A DNA stretch of 57,585 nucleotides from Actinomycetota bacterium (GTDB taxonomy: Bacteria; Actinomycetota; Thermoleophilia; RBG-16-64-13), in contig JADQBG010000018.1 of the NCBI GenBank assembly GCA_016278725.1, forward strand, positions 1 through 57,585, in the 5' to 3' direction. The position numbers and the translations under genes are program-made. Positions 33,862-42,434 of the stretch are shown here, piece after piece. Below the pieces are notes generated by a model, which was not told the origin of the DNA, searched no databases, and saw nothing but the letters and a program-made list of their open reading frames with translations. Position 1 is the stretch's first letter. Each line of letters starts with the position of its first letter.

Positions 33862-35199
33862 ATGTCGATCGATGTCCTCGTGATAGGCGGAGGGGGGCGC
33901 GAGCACGCCCTGATCAAGGCGCTCCGTCGCAGCCCCCGGTTGGGCCGGCTGTACTGCGCGCCCGGGAACGCGGGAATCGGACGGGACGCCGAACTGCTCG
34001 ACATTCCGGGGGACGATCTGGAGGCCCTGGCGGATTTTGCCGAAGCCAACCAGGTCGATCTCACCGTCGTCGGCCCGGAAGCTCCCCTCGTCGCGGGCAT
34101 CGCCGACATCTTTCGCGCGCGGAACCTGCGGATCTTCGGGCCCGAGCGCGAGGCGGCGCTGCTCGAGGGTTCCAAGGCCTTCGCCAAAGAAGTGATGGCC
34201 TCCGCCGGCATTCCCACCGCCGAAGCCTTTCTTTTCGAGGAGCACGAGGCGGCGCTCCGCTTCCTCGGGGAGAGGGAAGGACCCGTGGTGGTCAAGGCGG
34301 ACGGGCTGGCGGCGGGCAAAGGGGTTTCCGTCTGCCGAACCCGGCAAGAGGCGGAGGAGGCGCTCGATGAGATCTTCCGGCAGCGGCGCTTCGGGCCGGC
34401 GGGGGACCGGGTGCTGATCGAGGAAGTCCTCGAAGGGGAAGAGCTTTCGCTGCTCGCCATAGTCAGCGGCGAGCAGATACTCCCCCTGGCCCCGGCTCAG
34501 GACTACAAGCGGATCTTCGACCTGGACGAAGGGCCCAACACCGGCGGTATGGGCTCCTACTCGCCGGTTCCCGGGGTGAATGCGGAGGCGGAGGAGAGCA
34601 TCGTCAACACGATTCTCAAGCCCGTCGTCACCGAGCTCGGCCTGCGCGGCATCGGCTTTCGCGGCGTGCTCTACGCGGGGCTGATGCTGACCGACGAAGG
34701 CCCCAAGGTGCTCGAGTTCAACTGTCGCTTTGGGGATCCCGAGACTCAGGCCCTCCTACCGCGGCTGCGTTCGGATCTGCTCGAGATCCTGGATGCGGCG
34801 GCGCGGGGCCAGGAGCTGCCTGCGCGGGCGGAATGGGAGGAAGGGGCCTGTGTCAGCGTGGTCATGGCCTCCAAGGGCTATCCGGCCTCCAGTTCCAAGG
34901 GTGACGTCATCCGCGGTCTGGAGGACGCCGAGGCGGAGGACGGTGTCAGCGTCTTTCATGCCGGCACCGCCTGGTCGGGGGACGAGGTGGTCACCGACGG
35001 CGGACGGGTGCTGGCGGTCAGCGCGGTCGCTCCAAGCTTCGCAGCCGCGCGCGAACGCGCCTACGCCGCGGTGGGCAAGATCTACTTCGAAGGGGCTCAA
35101 TTCCGCATGGACATCGCCCTGCGGGCCGAGGAACGTGAGGCGGCAAGACAACCGAGGAGGCATGACGATGGAAGCGCAGGTCCCGGAACCGGCCGTTGA
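33862..35199 (+). CDS. purD: Phosphoribosylamine-glycine ligase
   Basis: PurD makes glycinamide ribonucleotide from phosphoribosylamine, glycine and ATP. The 445-residue ATP-grasp protein has V-I-G-G-G-G-R-E-H-A-L, G-P-E-A-P-L-V-A-G, K-A-D-G-L-A-A-G-K-G-V and E-F-N-C-R-F-G-D-P-E-T-Q. I prefer ATG 33862 because GGGAGGG ends six bases before it; ATG 33856 abuts that site. The last 32 bp overlap purE. Confidence 0.97.
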   Translation: MSIDVLVIGGGGREHALIKALRRSPRLGRLYCAPGNAGIGRDAELLDIPGDDLEALADFAEANQVDLTVVGPEAPLVAGIADIFRARNLRIFGPEREAALLEGSKAFAKEVMASAGIPTAEAFLFEEHEAALRFLGEREGPVVVKADGLAAGKGVSVCRTRQEAEEALDEIFRQRRFGPAGDRVLIEEVLEGEELSLLAIVSGEQILPLAPAQDYKRIFDLDEGPNTGGMGSYSPVPGVNAEAEESIVNTILKPVVTELGLRGIGFRGVLYAGLMLTDEGPKVLEFNCRFGDPETQALLPRLRSDLLEILDAAARGQELPARAEWEEGACVSVVMASKGYPASSSKGDVIRGLEDAEAEDGVSVFHAGTAWSGDEVVTDGGRVLAVSAVAPSFAAARERAYAAVGKIYFEGAQFRMDIALRAEEREAARQPRRHDDGSAGPGTGR

Positions 35200-35665
35200 C
35201 GAGATGCTCGAGGAAATCGAGCAGGAGGCGCCTCTGGTCGGCATCCTCATGGGCTCGGAGTCCGATCGGGAGATCATGAGCGGCGCTTCCGCCGAACTCG
35301 AGCAACGGGGCATCCGCTGCGAGGTGAACGTCCTCTCGGCTCACCGTGATCCCGATGGTGTCCGTAACTACGTGCTCGGGGCAAAAGACCGGGGCATCAA
35401 GGTTCTCATCGCCGGCGCGGGCAAGGCCGCGGCCCTGCCCGGGGTGGTGGCCTCCTACACCGATCTGCCCGTGATCGGCGTGCCCATCCGCACTTCGGAC
35501 CTCGGGGGGATGGACTCGCTCCTCTCAATCGTGCAAATGCCGAGCGGCGTTCCCGTCGCCTGCGTGGCCATCAACGGCGCGCGCAACGCCGGCATTCTCG
35601 CTGCGCAGATCCTCAAGCTCTGCTTCGATACCGGACCGGCCAAGCCCGCCACCGCGACCGAGTAG
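35168..35665 (+). CDS. purE: N5-carboxyaminoimidazole ribonucleotide mutase
   Basis: PurE converts N5-CAIR to CAIR. The 165-residue protein has G-S-E-S-D-R-E-I-M, S-A-H-R-D-P-D, G-A-G-K-A-A-A-L-P-G-V-V-A and L-S-I-V-Q-M-P-S-G-V-P-V, a class I pattern, although G-A-G-K-A-A-A replaces the usual G-A-G-G-A-A-H. Class I enzymes need PurK, which is missing from the cluster and must be elsewhere. ATG 35168 (7 bp after GAGGAGG) is preferred to ATG 35162; the first 25 residues are an acidic extension. Confidence 0.94.
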   Translation: MEAQVPEPAVDEMLEEIEQEAPLVGILMGSESDREIMSGASAELEQRGIRCEVNVLSAHRDPDGVRNYVLGAKDRGIKVLIAGAGKAAALPGVVASYTDLPVIGVPIRTSDLGGMDSLLSIVQMPSGVPVACVAINGARNAGILAAQILKLCFDTGPAKPATATE

Positions 35666-35677
35666 GAGCCGCGCAAA

Positions 35678-36979
35678 GTGATCGAGAGATACTCCACCCC
35701 CCAAATGGCAGCCCTGTGGACCGAAGAGGCCAAGCTGGGCGCGTGGCTCGAGGTGCAACTGACGGTGGTCGATGTGCGGGCCGAGCGAGGCGAAATTCCG
35801 GCCGAAGCCGCTCAGGAACTCCACCACAAGGCCAGGTACGACGTCGAGCGCGTCCGGGAGATCGAGGAGACCACCCACCACGACGTGATCGCCTTCCTCA
35901 CCAACCTGGGCGAGAACGTGGGGGAAGCATCGAAGTACCTGCACCACGGCATGACCTCATCCGACATGCTGGATACCGCCCTCGCCATTCAACTCAAGCG
36001 CGCCGGCGCGCTGCTCGTCGAATCGGTGCGCGAACTGGGCTCCGTGCTGCAGCGCCGCAGCCTGGAGCATCGCGAGACGGTGATGGCCGGGCGGAGTCAC
36101 GGGGTGCACGCTGAGCCCATCTCCTTCGGCCAGGTGCTCGGCGTCTGGGCGATGGAAACTCATCGCAATCTGGAACGCCTGCAGCATGCCACCGAGCAGG
36201 TCGCGGTGGGCAAGCTATCGGGGGCGGTGGGCACCTACGCGACCATCGATCCGCAGATCGAGAGCGCCGTGATGGCCAAGCTCGGCCTGGGGATCGAGCC
36301 GGTCGCCACGCAGGTGGTCCAACGTGACCGCCACGCGGAGTTCATGAGCGCCTTGGCGCTGACGGCCACCACAATCGAGAAGATCGCGACCGCGGTGCGC
36401 CACTTCCAGCGCACCGAGGTGCTCGAGGCCGAAGAGTATTTCGCTCCCGGGCAGAAGGGCTCTTCGGCCATGCCGCACAAAAGGAATCCCATCATCTCCG
36501 AGCGTTTGTCCGGCCAGGCCCGCGTGATCAGGGGAAACATGGTCGCCGCCTTCGAAAACGTGCCTTTGTGGCACGAGCGCGACATCAGCCATTCCAGTGT
36601 GGAGCGGGTGATCCTGCCCGACAGCACCGTGCTGCTGCACTACATGCTCGAGAAATGCATTGCCCTGGTCGACCGGCTGCTGGTCTATCCCGAACGCATG
36701 CTCGAGAACCTGGACCGCAGCTACGGGTTGGTATTCAGTCAGCGGGTGCTCTTGGCTCTGGTCGAAGGCGGTATGCTGCGCGAAGACGCCTACCAGGTGG
36801 TTCAGCGGAACGCGATGCTGGCCTGGCAGGAGCGCCGTCCTTTCCGCGAGTTCCTCGAGAACGACGCCGAGGTAACGGAGCGGCTGGACCCGGAGCAGCT
36901 CGAGGAGCTTTTCGATCCCGCCTTTCACCTGAGGAACACCGGTTCTATCTTCGCCCGGGTGGAGGCTCTCGAGTGGTAA
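35678..36979 (+). CDS. purB: Adenylosuccinate lyase
   Basis: PurB splits SAICAR and adenylosuccinate, releasing fumarate. The 433-residue protein has [18 protein letters not shown], the catalytic-loop signature [11 protein letters not shown] and [13 protein letters not shown] 35678, 13 bp after purE. In many Gram-positive pur operons purC follows directly; here purC is 13.5 kb away, beyond the catabolic island. Confidence 0.97.
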   Translation: MIERYSTPQMAALWTEEAKLGAWLEVQLTVVDVRAERGEIPAEAAQELHHKARYDVERVREIEETTHHDVIAFLTNLGENVGEASKYLHHGMTSSDMLDTALAIQLKRAGALLVESVRELGSVLQRRSLEHRETVMAGRSHGVHAEPISFGQVLGVWAMETHRNLERLQHATEQVAVGKLSGAVGTYATIDPQIESAVMAKLGLGIEPVATQVVQRDRHAEFMSALALTATTIEKIATAVRHFQRTEVLEAEEYFAPGQKGSSAMPHKRNPIISERLSGQARVIRGNMVAAFENVPLWHERDISHSSVERVILPDSTVLLHYMLEKCIALVDRLLVYPERMLENLDRSYGLVFSQRVLLALVEGGMLREDAYQVVQRNAMLAWQERRPFREFLENDAEVTERLDPEQLEELFDPAFHLRNTGSIFARVEALEW

Positions 36980-37005
36980 GGCGTCTGGTCTTTTAGTCAG
37001 ACCTT

Positions 37006-37014
37006 TGTTACGAT
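37006..37014 (+). promoter_or_regulatory. Extended -10 promoter of the FrhB/TRAP leader
   Basis: TGT-TACGAT is an extended -10 element of the same form as TGT-TACTAT at 42200 and TGT-TATGAT at 50447. It starts the structured leader that follows. Just upstream, GGTCT/AGACC (36987-37003) could be a weak terminator for purB. Confidence 0.5.
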
Positions 37015-37020
37015 TCACGC

Positions 37021-37203
37021 CACCTCGGTACCCCCGCGAGGCGCTCACGGTCTAACCGTTCTCGCCGGCTCCGAGGGAACGGACCTGGGGAGGTCCGTGG
37101 GTTTTCGTCACCGGGAGCTGCAGACCATGCGGCTTCGGAAGGTGGCGCGCTCGGACCCGGTGAGCTGGAGCCGTAAGGGCTCCGCGCGCTAGGTCCTTTT
37201 TTT
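37021..37203 (+). ncRNA. Structured attenuator-like leader RNA (unclassified)
   Basis: The 311-bp gap 36980-37290 holds no ORF but strong RNA structure: hairpins CCTCG/CGAGG (37023-37041) and ACGGT-CTA-ACCGT (37047-37059); a nested helix GCTCC...GGAGC (37068-37118) enclosing CGGACCT-GGGG-AGGTCCG (37080-37097); and a terminator (37153-37203). The layout of promoter, folded region, terminator and gene suggests a riboswitch or attenuator controlling the FrhB/TRAP genes. I could not match it to a known class; GGTGGCGCG at 37141 only faintly recalls a T-box. Confidence 0.5.
37153..37203 (+). terminator. Intrinsic terminator at end of the 37-kb leader
   Basis: GGACC (37153-37157) pairs with GGTCC (37192-37196), with an inner GGAGCC/GGCTCC hairpin (37167-37183), followed by seven T residues. 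It lies 88 bp before the FrhB-like gene, so readthrough would set expression. Confidence 0.7.
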
Positions 37204-37290
37204 GTTGGACGCGTTGTCAGGAAATCAGGGGACGCGCAGATGGGGGGGTCCAGGGGGATCCGGTCTGATTTGCGCGCAAGGGGAAGGCTG

Positions 37291-38481
37291 ATGTCGGACC
37301 AAGGGGCTGGGACTAGAGCCGAGGCTCGGGGGGCGCCGGTGCGCGCATTGCGCCGTGGCGTGATCAATCCCGGTCTCTGCGCTGTCTGCGGCACCTGCGC
37401 CGCCGTCTGCCCCGACGGCTCCTGGGACTTCTCCAGAGGCGAACCTGAATACAGGGGCGGTTGTTCCGGATGCGGTCACTGTCTCGAAGCCTGTCCGGGA
37501 GCCGACCTGCCTATGGCCGAACTGGAGCGGTTCGCTTTCGGTCGAGAGCGACCTGAGGGCGACGAACTTGGCCTCCACCGTTCTCTCCACACCGGCTACG
37601 CTCTGGACGAGGAGCTCCGCGCCGCGGGCACCGCGGGCGGTTGGGTCACCGCCTTGCTCTGCGGATTGCTCGAAAGCGGGCGGATAACGGGGGCGGTGGT
37701 CACCGGTTTCTCGCGGGAGGAGCCCTGGCGGCCGGAGGCCTTTATCGCCCGCACCCCCGAGGAGATCCGCGCGGCGGCGCAATCCAAATACGCACTTACC
37801 CCGCAAAACCTTGCCCTGCTCGATGCTCGGCAGGAGGACAGGCTGGCCGTGGTGGCCCTTCCCTGTCAGGTGGCCGGGATCCGCAAGGCTCAAGCCGTGG
37901 GAGCCCGGCTTCCCCAGATCGAACTGCTCGTGGGCCTCTACTGTCTATCTAACTTCCTTATAGATGCCACCGTCTATATTATAGAAGGGGTATTCGGCGT
38001 CTCTATGGAGGAGGTGTCGAGGGTGGCCTATCGTGAAGGCGAATTCCCTGGCAACTTCCGAGTGGTCACCCGGAGGGGAGTTCAGCGGGATCTCGCCTAC
38101 CCGGAAGCCAAGCAGCATCTACGGATGTACCGTCCCTACCGCTGCACGGTTTGTTACGACTGGTCCGCCGAGTTGGCCGACATATCCGTCGGCGATCTGT
38201 GGTCGGATCCGTCCCGGGAGGCCTACTCCAGCATCGTCGTCCGCTCCGTCAAAGGAGAGGAGACGGCGGTTTGGGCGGCGGCCGAGGGTTTGATTCACCT
38301 GGAATCTCTGGAAGCGGCTCTGGTCACGGACAACCCGGGCTTTCGCTATAAGAAGCGGGGGAACGCGGTTACCATCCGTGAAGCGCGCCGCCACCGCCTG
38401 CCGACTCCGACCTATCCCGATAACTCAATGCTGCCAACGAGGGGGCGTTACGACGAAGAGGGGGTGAGGCCGAACACGTAA
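37291..38481 (+). CDS. Coenzyme F420 hydrogenase/dehydrogenase beta-subunit family protein
   Basis: A 396-residue flavin/iron-sulfur protein of the FrhB family. The N-terminus holds two ferredoxin-type groups (C-A-V-C-G-T-C-A-A-V-C-P and C-S-G-C-G-H-C-L-E-A-C-P). The family core follows: A-G-T-A-G-G-W-V-T-A-L-L, S-K-Y-A-L-T-P, A-L-P-C-Q-V-A-G-I-R-K-A, C-T-V-C-Y-D-W-S-A-E-L-A-D-I-S-V-G-D. Members pass electrons between F420, ferredoxin or NAD(P)H and partner subunits; no FrhA/G or glutamate-synthase-like partner lies beside it, so its role is open. ATG 37291 follows AAGGGGAAGG. Confidence 0.88.
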   Translation: MSDQGAGTRAEARGAPVRALRRGVINPGLCAVCGTCAAVCPDGSWDFSRGEPEYRGGCSGCGHCLEACPGADLPMAELERFAFGRERPEGDELGLHRSLHTGYALDEELRAAGTAGGWVTALLCGLLESGRITGAVVTGFSREEPWRPEAFIARTPEEIRAAAQSKYALTPQNLALLDARQEDRLAVVALPCQVAGIRKAQAVGARLPQIELLVGLYCLSNFLIDATVYIIEGVFGVSMEEVSRVAYREGEFPGNFRVVTRRGVQRDLAYPEAKQHLRMYRPYRCTVCYDWSAELADISVGDLWSDPSREAYSSIVVRSVKGEETAVWAAAEGLIHLESLEAALVTDNPGFRYKKRGNAVTIREARRHRLPTPTYPDNSMLPTRGRYDEEGVRPNT

Positions 38482-38532
38482 CGTCTGCGGGGAAGTCAAG
38501 CTTTTGTCTGTACTGTGAATTAGGAGGAATCC

Positions 38533-39630
38533 TTGAACAAGAAGTTACTGTCTCTTTTGTTGGTCGGTCTGCTTACCGTATTCGGGCTGATGCTCGTGGG
38601 CTGTGGCGGCGATGACACCACCACCGACACCACTACCGAAGACACGATGACCGAAGATACCACCACCGAAGACACCATGACCGAGGACACCGCGGCGGCG
38701 ACCAGCGGCGATGTCGAATACACGATCAAGTTCGCCCACGTGGTGGCCGAGAACACCCCGAAGGGTCAGGCCGCCCTCGAGTTCGCTCGACTGGCGAGCG
38801 AAAAGACCAACGGCCGCGTCGAGGTCGAGGTGTACCCCAACTCGCAGCTGTACAACGATGACGAGGCCATCGAGGCCCTCCAGCTGGGCACCATCCACAT
38901 GGCGGCCCCCTCGTTCTCCAAGTTCACCGGTTTCGTGCCCGAGATGCAGGTCGTGGACCTTCCCTTCCTGTTCGAGTCCGTCGAGCAGAGCCGCGAGGCC
39001 TTCGCGGGCCCCATGGGCGAATACTTGAACGGAAAGCTGGCCGACAGCAACATCATGCTGCTCGCCGCTTGGGACAACGGCTTCAAGCAGTTGACCAATA
39101 ACCGCGGCCCCGTCAACGCTCCCGCGGACGTTGAGAACCTGAAGTTCCGGGTCCAGGAGTCGGACGTGCTGGTGTCGCAGATGCAGGCCTGGGGCGCCTC
39201 GGCTGAGCCGATGGCCTTCTCCGAGGTCTACAACGCGCTCGAGCAGGGCGTTATCGATGCCCAGGAGAACACCTACTCCAACATCTACAGCCAGAACTAC
39301 CAGGATGTGCAGGACTACCTGACCGAGTCCAATCACGGCCTGATTGCCTACGCTGTGGTGACCAACCCGGAATTCTGGAACGGTCTGCCCGAAGACATCC
39401 GTACCGCTCTGGATGAGGCGATGGCGGAAGCCACCGAGTACAACTCGACGGTCGCCGGCCAGATCAACGATGAGAACAAGCAGCAGCTCATCGATGCCGG
39501 CATGGAGTTCAACGAGCTCGACGAAGCCGGCCTCCAGGCCTTCCGCGACGCGTCCTACCCCGTGTGGGATGAGTACGCGGACGTTTTCGGCGAGGAGCTC
39601 ATGACCATCCTCGAGGACTACCGCCAGTAG
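38533..39630 (+). CDS. dctP: TRAP transporter substrate-binding lipoprotein DctP
   Basis: Extracytoplasmic receptor of a TRAP transporter for carboxylic acids. The 365-residue protein has a lipobox L-V-G-C24, a linker with two T-T-T-E-D-T-M-T-E-D units (about 33-52), and the DctP fold: I-K-F-A-H-V-V-A-E-N-T-P-K-G, V-E-V-Y-P-N-S-Q-L-Y-N-D-D-E-A-I-E-A-L, the carboxylate-binding Arg in L-K-F-R-V-Q, and G-V-I-D-A-Q-E-N-T-Y-S-N. The residues around that Arg fit a C4-dicarboxylate-like ligand but do not fix it. TTG 38533 follows AGGAGG. Gene order P-Q-M is standard. Confidence 0.95.
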   Translation: MNKKLLSLLLVGLLTVFGLMLVGCGGDDTTTDTTTEDTMTEDTTTEDTMTEDTAAATSGDVEYTIKFAHVVAENTPKGQAALEFARLASEKTNGRVEVEVYPNSQLYNDDEAIEALQLGTIHMAAPSFSKFTGFVPEMQVVDLPFLFESVEQSREAFAGPMGEYLNGKLADSNIMLLAAWDNGFKQLTNNRGPVNAPADVENLKFRVQESDVLVSQMQAWGASAEPMAFSEVYNALEQGVIDAQENTYSNIYSQNYQDVQDYLTESNHGLIAYAVVTNPEFWNGLPEDIRTALDEAMAEATEYNSTVAGQINDENKQQLIDAGMEFNELDEAGLQAFRDASYPVWDEYADVFGEELMTILEDYRQ

Positions 39631-39653
39631 TCTCGATTCGGCTCAACTGATCA

Positions 39654-39684
39654 TGGCGGCGGCGCGCCCTTGGCGCCGCCGCCA
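39654..39684 (+). terminator. Strong intercistronic hairpin between dctP and dctQ
   Basis: TGGCGGCGGCGC (39654-39665) pairs perfectly with 39673-39684 around a 7-nt loop. There is no T run, so it is more likely an mRNA-stabilising or partly terminating element that lets the binding protein be made in excess over the membrane subunits. Confidence 0.6.
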
Positions 39685-39743
39685 CCATAAGCAGGACCGG
39701 TTAGCAACGATCGACACCACCCGGGCCCGGGGGGGGAGGTTAG

Positions 39744-40442
39744 ATGTACGTATTCAATCGCGGCCTGAGTTTCATCGAGGCTCTAATTGCCTCGAGTACG
39801 CTCGCCGTCGCCTCGGTGATCGTCTTCGCCAACGTCGTCATGCGCTACGTCTTTCATGACGCGCTTCCCTGGGCGGAAGAGGTGGTCCGCTATTCCCTGA
39901 TCTGGAGCTCTTTCATTGGCGCCAGCATCGCCATGCGCTACGGCCTGCACATCGGCGTCGAGGTGGTGGTCGACAACCTGCCGCCACGACCGCGACGGAT
40001 CATGATCATCACGGGTTTCTTCTTCGTTCTCCTCTACTGCGCGCTGATCGCGGTGTACGGAGCCGACTTCATCTATGAGGCCTACCAGCGCTGGGCCGAG
40101 GGCACCGGGCGCGTGGCCAGCACCACCAAGGTTCCCTTCTTCTATATCCAGGCCTCGGTCCCGGTGGGCGTAACGCTGATGGGCCTCCGCCAACTGCAGG
40201 TCCTCATCATGTTCTGGCGCGGCAACGATCACCCCTTCCAGCGGCACGAGCAGCCCGGTGGCGAGGACGAGCACTACCACGAGGCCCTGGACCACGAAGG
40301 CGACGTCCTGCAGAGCGAAGCCTCGGCTACCGCTCCGGTGGAGGCACCCGAAGAGACCGGCGTGTTGGACGAGCGGGTGGACGAGAAGCCGTCCGACTCC
40401 AGCCTGTTCGATGATCCCAGCCGAAAGGAGGAGGGCGAGTAA
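39744..40442 (+). CDS. dctQ: TRAP transporter small permease DctQ
   Basis: A 232-residue protein with four membrane spans (about 10-32, 48-65, 88-110 and 130-152) and the DctQ motifs V-V-M-R-Y-V-F, P-W-A-E-E-V-V-R-Y and R-Y-G-L-H-I-G-V-E. The C-terminal 65 residues form a long acidic cytosolic tail not usual in the family. ATG 39744. It shares a one-base overlap with dctM. Confidence 0.93.
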   Translation: MYVFNRGLSFIEALIASSTLAVASVIVFANVVMRYVFHDALPWAEEVVRYSLIWSSFIGASIAMRYGLHIGVEVVVDNLPPRPRRIMIITGFFFVLLYCALIAVYGADFIYEAYQRWAEGTGRVASTTKVPFFYIQASVPVGVTLMGLRQLQVLIMFWRGNDHPFQRHEQPGGEDEHYHEALDHEGDVLQSEASATAPVEAPEETGVLDERVDEKPSDSSLFDDPSRKEEGE

Positions 40443-41737
40443 TGGCTTACGGACTTTTCGCCATCTTCTTCTTCCTGTTGATCTTCCGCGTACCGATTGC
40501 GGTGGCCCTCGGCCTATCGGTGCTGTCGGCCTTCTGGATTTTCGGACCGGAGCCTTTTGCCTTTGATCAGCCTCTGCTGATATCCAACACTCAGCAGCTC
40601 TTCACGGCGCTGGACAAGTTCCCGCTCATGGCCATCCCGTTCTTCGTCCTGGCCGCCAACATCATGACGGCCGGCGGCCTATCCCGGCGCCTCACGGATG
40701 CGGCCAATGCGGTAGTGGGGGGCATGTTCGGCGGCCTGGGGATAACCACGGTCGTCTCCTGCATGTTCTTTGCCGCCATCTCGGGCTCGAGCCCGGCAAC
40801 CGTGGTGGCCATCGGCTCCATCATGATTCCCTCGATGATCCGGAATGGGTACGGCAAGCGCTACTCGACCGGCCTGGTCGCTTCGGCCGGCTCGCTGGGT
40901 ATCCTGATTCCCCCGTCGATCCCGCTGATCGTTTACGGAGTGGCCACCGAGGAATCGGTCGGTCAGCTCTTCATGGCCGGCTTCCTGCCCGGCATTCTGG
41001 TCGGCAGCATCCTGCTGGTGGTGGTCTACATAGTCGCCCGTCGAGCCGGATTCAGAAGCGATGTGGAGATGACCTGGGGGGAGAAGGCCGCCTCCATCGG
41101 GCGCGCCACTTGGTCCCTGGTCCTGCCCGTGATCGTGCTCGGTGGTATCTACGGCGGGTTCTTCACCCCGACGGAGGCCGCGGCGGTGGCGGTGGTATAC
41201 GCCTTCCTGGTTGCGGTGTTCGTCTACCGGGACCTCAGCCTGAAGGACCTGCCGCAGGTGCTGGTCAACTCCGCGTCCATGTCGGCAATGATCATGTTCA
41301 TCATCGCGAACGCCATGATGTTCGCCTTCCTGCTGACGACCGAGCGCATTCCCGTACACATCGCCGACTGGATCATCGCTCAGGATCTGGCTCCCTGGCT
41401 CTTCCTGATCGCGGTCAACATTCTCCTACTGGTCGTTGGTATGTTCATGGAGCCAAGCGCCGCCATCCTGATCCTGGCGCCCTTGCTGTTGCCTGCGGCT
41501 CTGGATCTGGGCGTGGATCCCATCCACCTAGGCATCATCATGGTCATGAACCTGGAAGTGGGGATGATCACGCCACCCATGGGACTCAACCTCTTTGTGG
41601 CGGCGGGTATCTCCCGATTACCGATGGGGGAGGTCATCCGTGGGGTGTTGCCGTTCTCGGCGGTGCTACTGGCCTCCTTGTTCTTAGTGACGTACGTTCC
41701 CCAGATCAGTCTTTTCCTGGTCGACCTGCTGAAATAG
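40442..41737 (+). CDS. dctM: TRAP transporter large permease DctM
   Basis: A 431-residue, about twelve-span permease that uses the ion gradient to move the DctP ligand. Family motifs are V-P-I-A-V-A-L-G-L-S, P-F-F-V-L-A-A-N-I-M, A-A-I-S-G-S-S-P-A-T-V-V-A-I-G, G-S-L-G-I-L-I-P-P-S-I-P-L-I-V-Y and P-P-M-G-L-N-L-F-V. Full length. Start ATG 40442, overlapping the dctQ stop. Confidence 0.97.
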   Translation: MAYGLFAIFFFLLIFRVPIAVALGLSVLSAFWIFGPEPFAFDQPLLISNTQQLFTALDKFPLMAIPFFVLAANIMTAGGLSRRLTDAANAVVGGMFGGLGITTVVSCMFFAAISGSSPATVVAIGSIMIPSMIRNGYGKRYSTGLVASAGSLGILIPPSIPLIVYGVATEESVGQLFMAGFLPGILVGSILLVVVYIVARRAGFRSDVEMTWGEKAASIGRATWSLVLPVIVLGGIYGGFFTPTEAAAVAVVYAFLVAVFVYRDLSLKDLPQVLVNSASMSAMIMFIIANAMMFAFLLTTERIPVHIADWIIAQDLAPWLFLIAVNILLLVVGMFMEPSAAILILAPLLLPAALDLGVDPIHLGIIMVMNLEVGMITPPMGLNLFVAAGISRLPMGEVIRGVLPFSAVLLASLFLVTYVPQISLFLVDLLK

Positions 41738-41762
41738 GTTGCCGGTAGGCTGACTGGGGCTC

Positions 41763-41794
41763 GGGTGTGGGCCCGCTCCGGCGGGCCCACACCC
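41763..41794 (+). terminator. 14-bp hairpin after dctM
   Basis: GGGTGTGGGCCCGC (41763-41776) pairs perfectly with 41781-41794 around a TCCG loop. No T run follows. It could be a factor-dependent terminator or a 3'-end protector of the TRAP message. Confidence 0.55.
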
Positions 41795-41814
41795 TACACC
41801 GATGCGGAGGTGCC

Positions 41815-42162
41815 GTGGCCGCCGAGTACGATGAGCACGTGGTGATCGCGGTGGGTTACGGCCTGCTGCCGTCGAGCACCGCGGCCTCGCAGCTCTACCA
41901 TACGCTGACCATCGCGGCGGAAGTCGACTCGCGGCGCCATGTGATTCTGGACGCCTCCATCGCGCTTTTGACCGATGTTTCCAGCCGTTGGCTGCGGGAG
42001 CGTCTGGTGGGCCTCGACCTGGCCTCCGATTCTGAGGTCGAGCGCTTTGCCCGGGTGGTGGAGAAGGACTTCTTGGGCAATTCTCAGCGGGCCATTCTTC
42101 ACGCCTTCCGCGATCTGACCCTGCGCTACCGCGAGCACATCCGGACATTCCCGCGGGAATGA
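41815..42162 (+). CDS. DUF3870 protein
   Basis: A 115-residue cytosolic protein matching DUF3870 (V-V-I-A-V-G-Y-G-L-L-P-S-S-T-A-A-S-Q-L-Y, then D-A-S-I-A-L-L-T-D-V and W-L-R-E-R-L-V-G-L-D-L). The pattern suggests a small alpha/beta domain. GTG 41815 follows GGAGG at four bases. It lies between the TRAP genes and the CoA-ligase leader, so it may be a regulator or accessory of this carboxylate system. Function unknown. Confidence 0.78.
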   Translation: MAAEYDEHVVIAVGYGLLPSSTAASQLYHTLTIAAEVDSRRHVILDASIALLTDVSSRWLRERLVGLDLASDSEVERFARVVEKDFLGNSQRAILHAFRDLTLRYREHIRTFPRE

Positions 42163-42199
42163 GAGCTTAAGGCTCGGTCTTCGTTCCCCGGGTGACGTC

Positions 42200-42208
42200 T
42201 GTTACTAT
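42200..42208 (+). promoter_or_regulatory. Extended -10 promoter of the CoA-ligase leader
   Basis: TGT-TACTAT (42200-42208) is an extended -10 element, with TTCGTT at 42180-42185 17 bp before TACTAT as a weak -35 box. Confidence 0.55.
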
Positions 42209-42214
42209 GAGAGG

Positions 42215-42368
42215 GAACTGAGGGTGGACCCGGCCGACGTCGCAAGGCGAGCCGTTTCCCCCGACGTCCGAGGATTTGCTCCGCCAGCCCGGCTCTTGGC
42301 CGGGGGTCCGTGGAGCACGCTAATCCAGTCCAGGTAGCCCGTGGGGCTCCTCGCGGCTGGATTTTTTT
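42215..42368 (+). ncRNA. Structured attenuator-like leader RNA (second copy type)
   Basis: The gap 42163-42434 contains no ORF. The RNA can form a GACGTC...GACGTC helix, then a nested helix GCTCC (42278-42282)/GGAGC (42312-42316) enclosing CCCGGC-TCTTG-GCCGGG (42288-42304), then a terminator. The outer GCTCC/GGAGC helix, the sequence GGTCCGTGG and the promoter-fold-terminator layout are shared with the leader at 37021-37203. Control of the CoA-ligase operon by attenuation is inferred; class unknown. Confidence 0.5.
42322..42368 (+). terminator. Intrinsic terminator before the CoA-ligase operon
   Basis: AATCCAG (42322-42328) pairs with CTGGATT (42357-42363), with inner AGCCC-GTG-GGGCT (42336-42348), followed by a run of seven T residues. 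It is 66 bp upstream of the ligase start. Confidence 0.7.
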
Positions 42369-42434
42369 GTAGAGGAATCCGCCTTTCCCCACAAATGCGG
42401 AAAAGACGGGCGATTCAAAGATTGGGAGGTAGGG

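Noticed and set aside
37133-37160. T-box-like GGTGGCGCG in the leader before the FrhB-like gene
   Set aside because: The conserved T-box core and specifier features are not found, and downstream genes are not for amino acids or tRNA charging.
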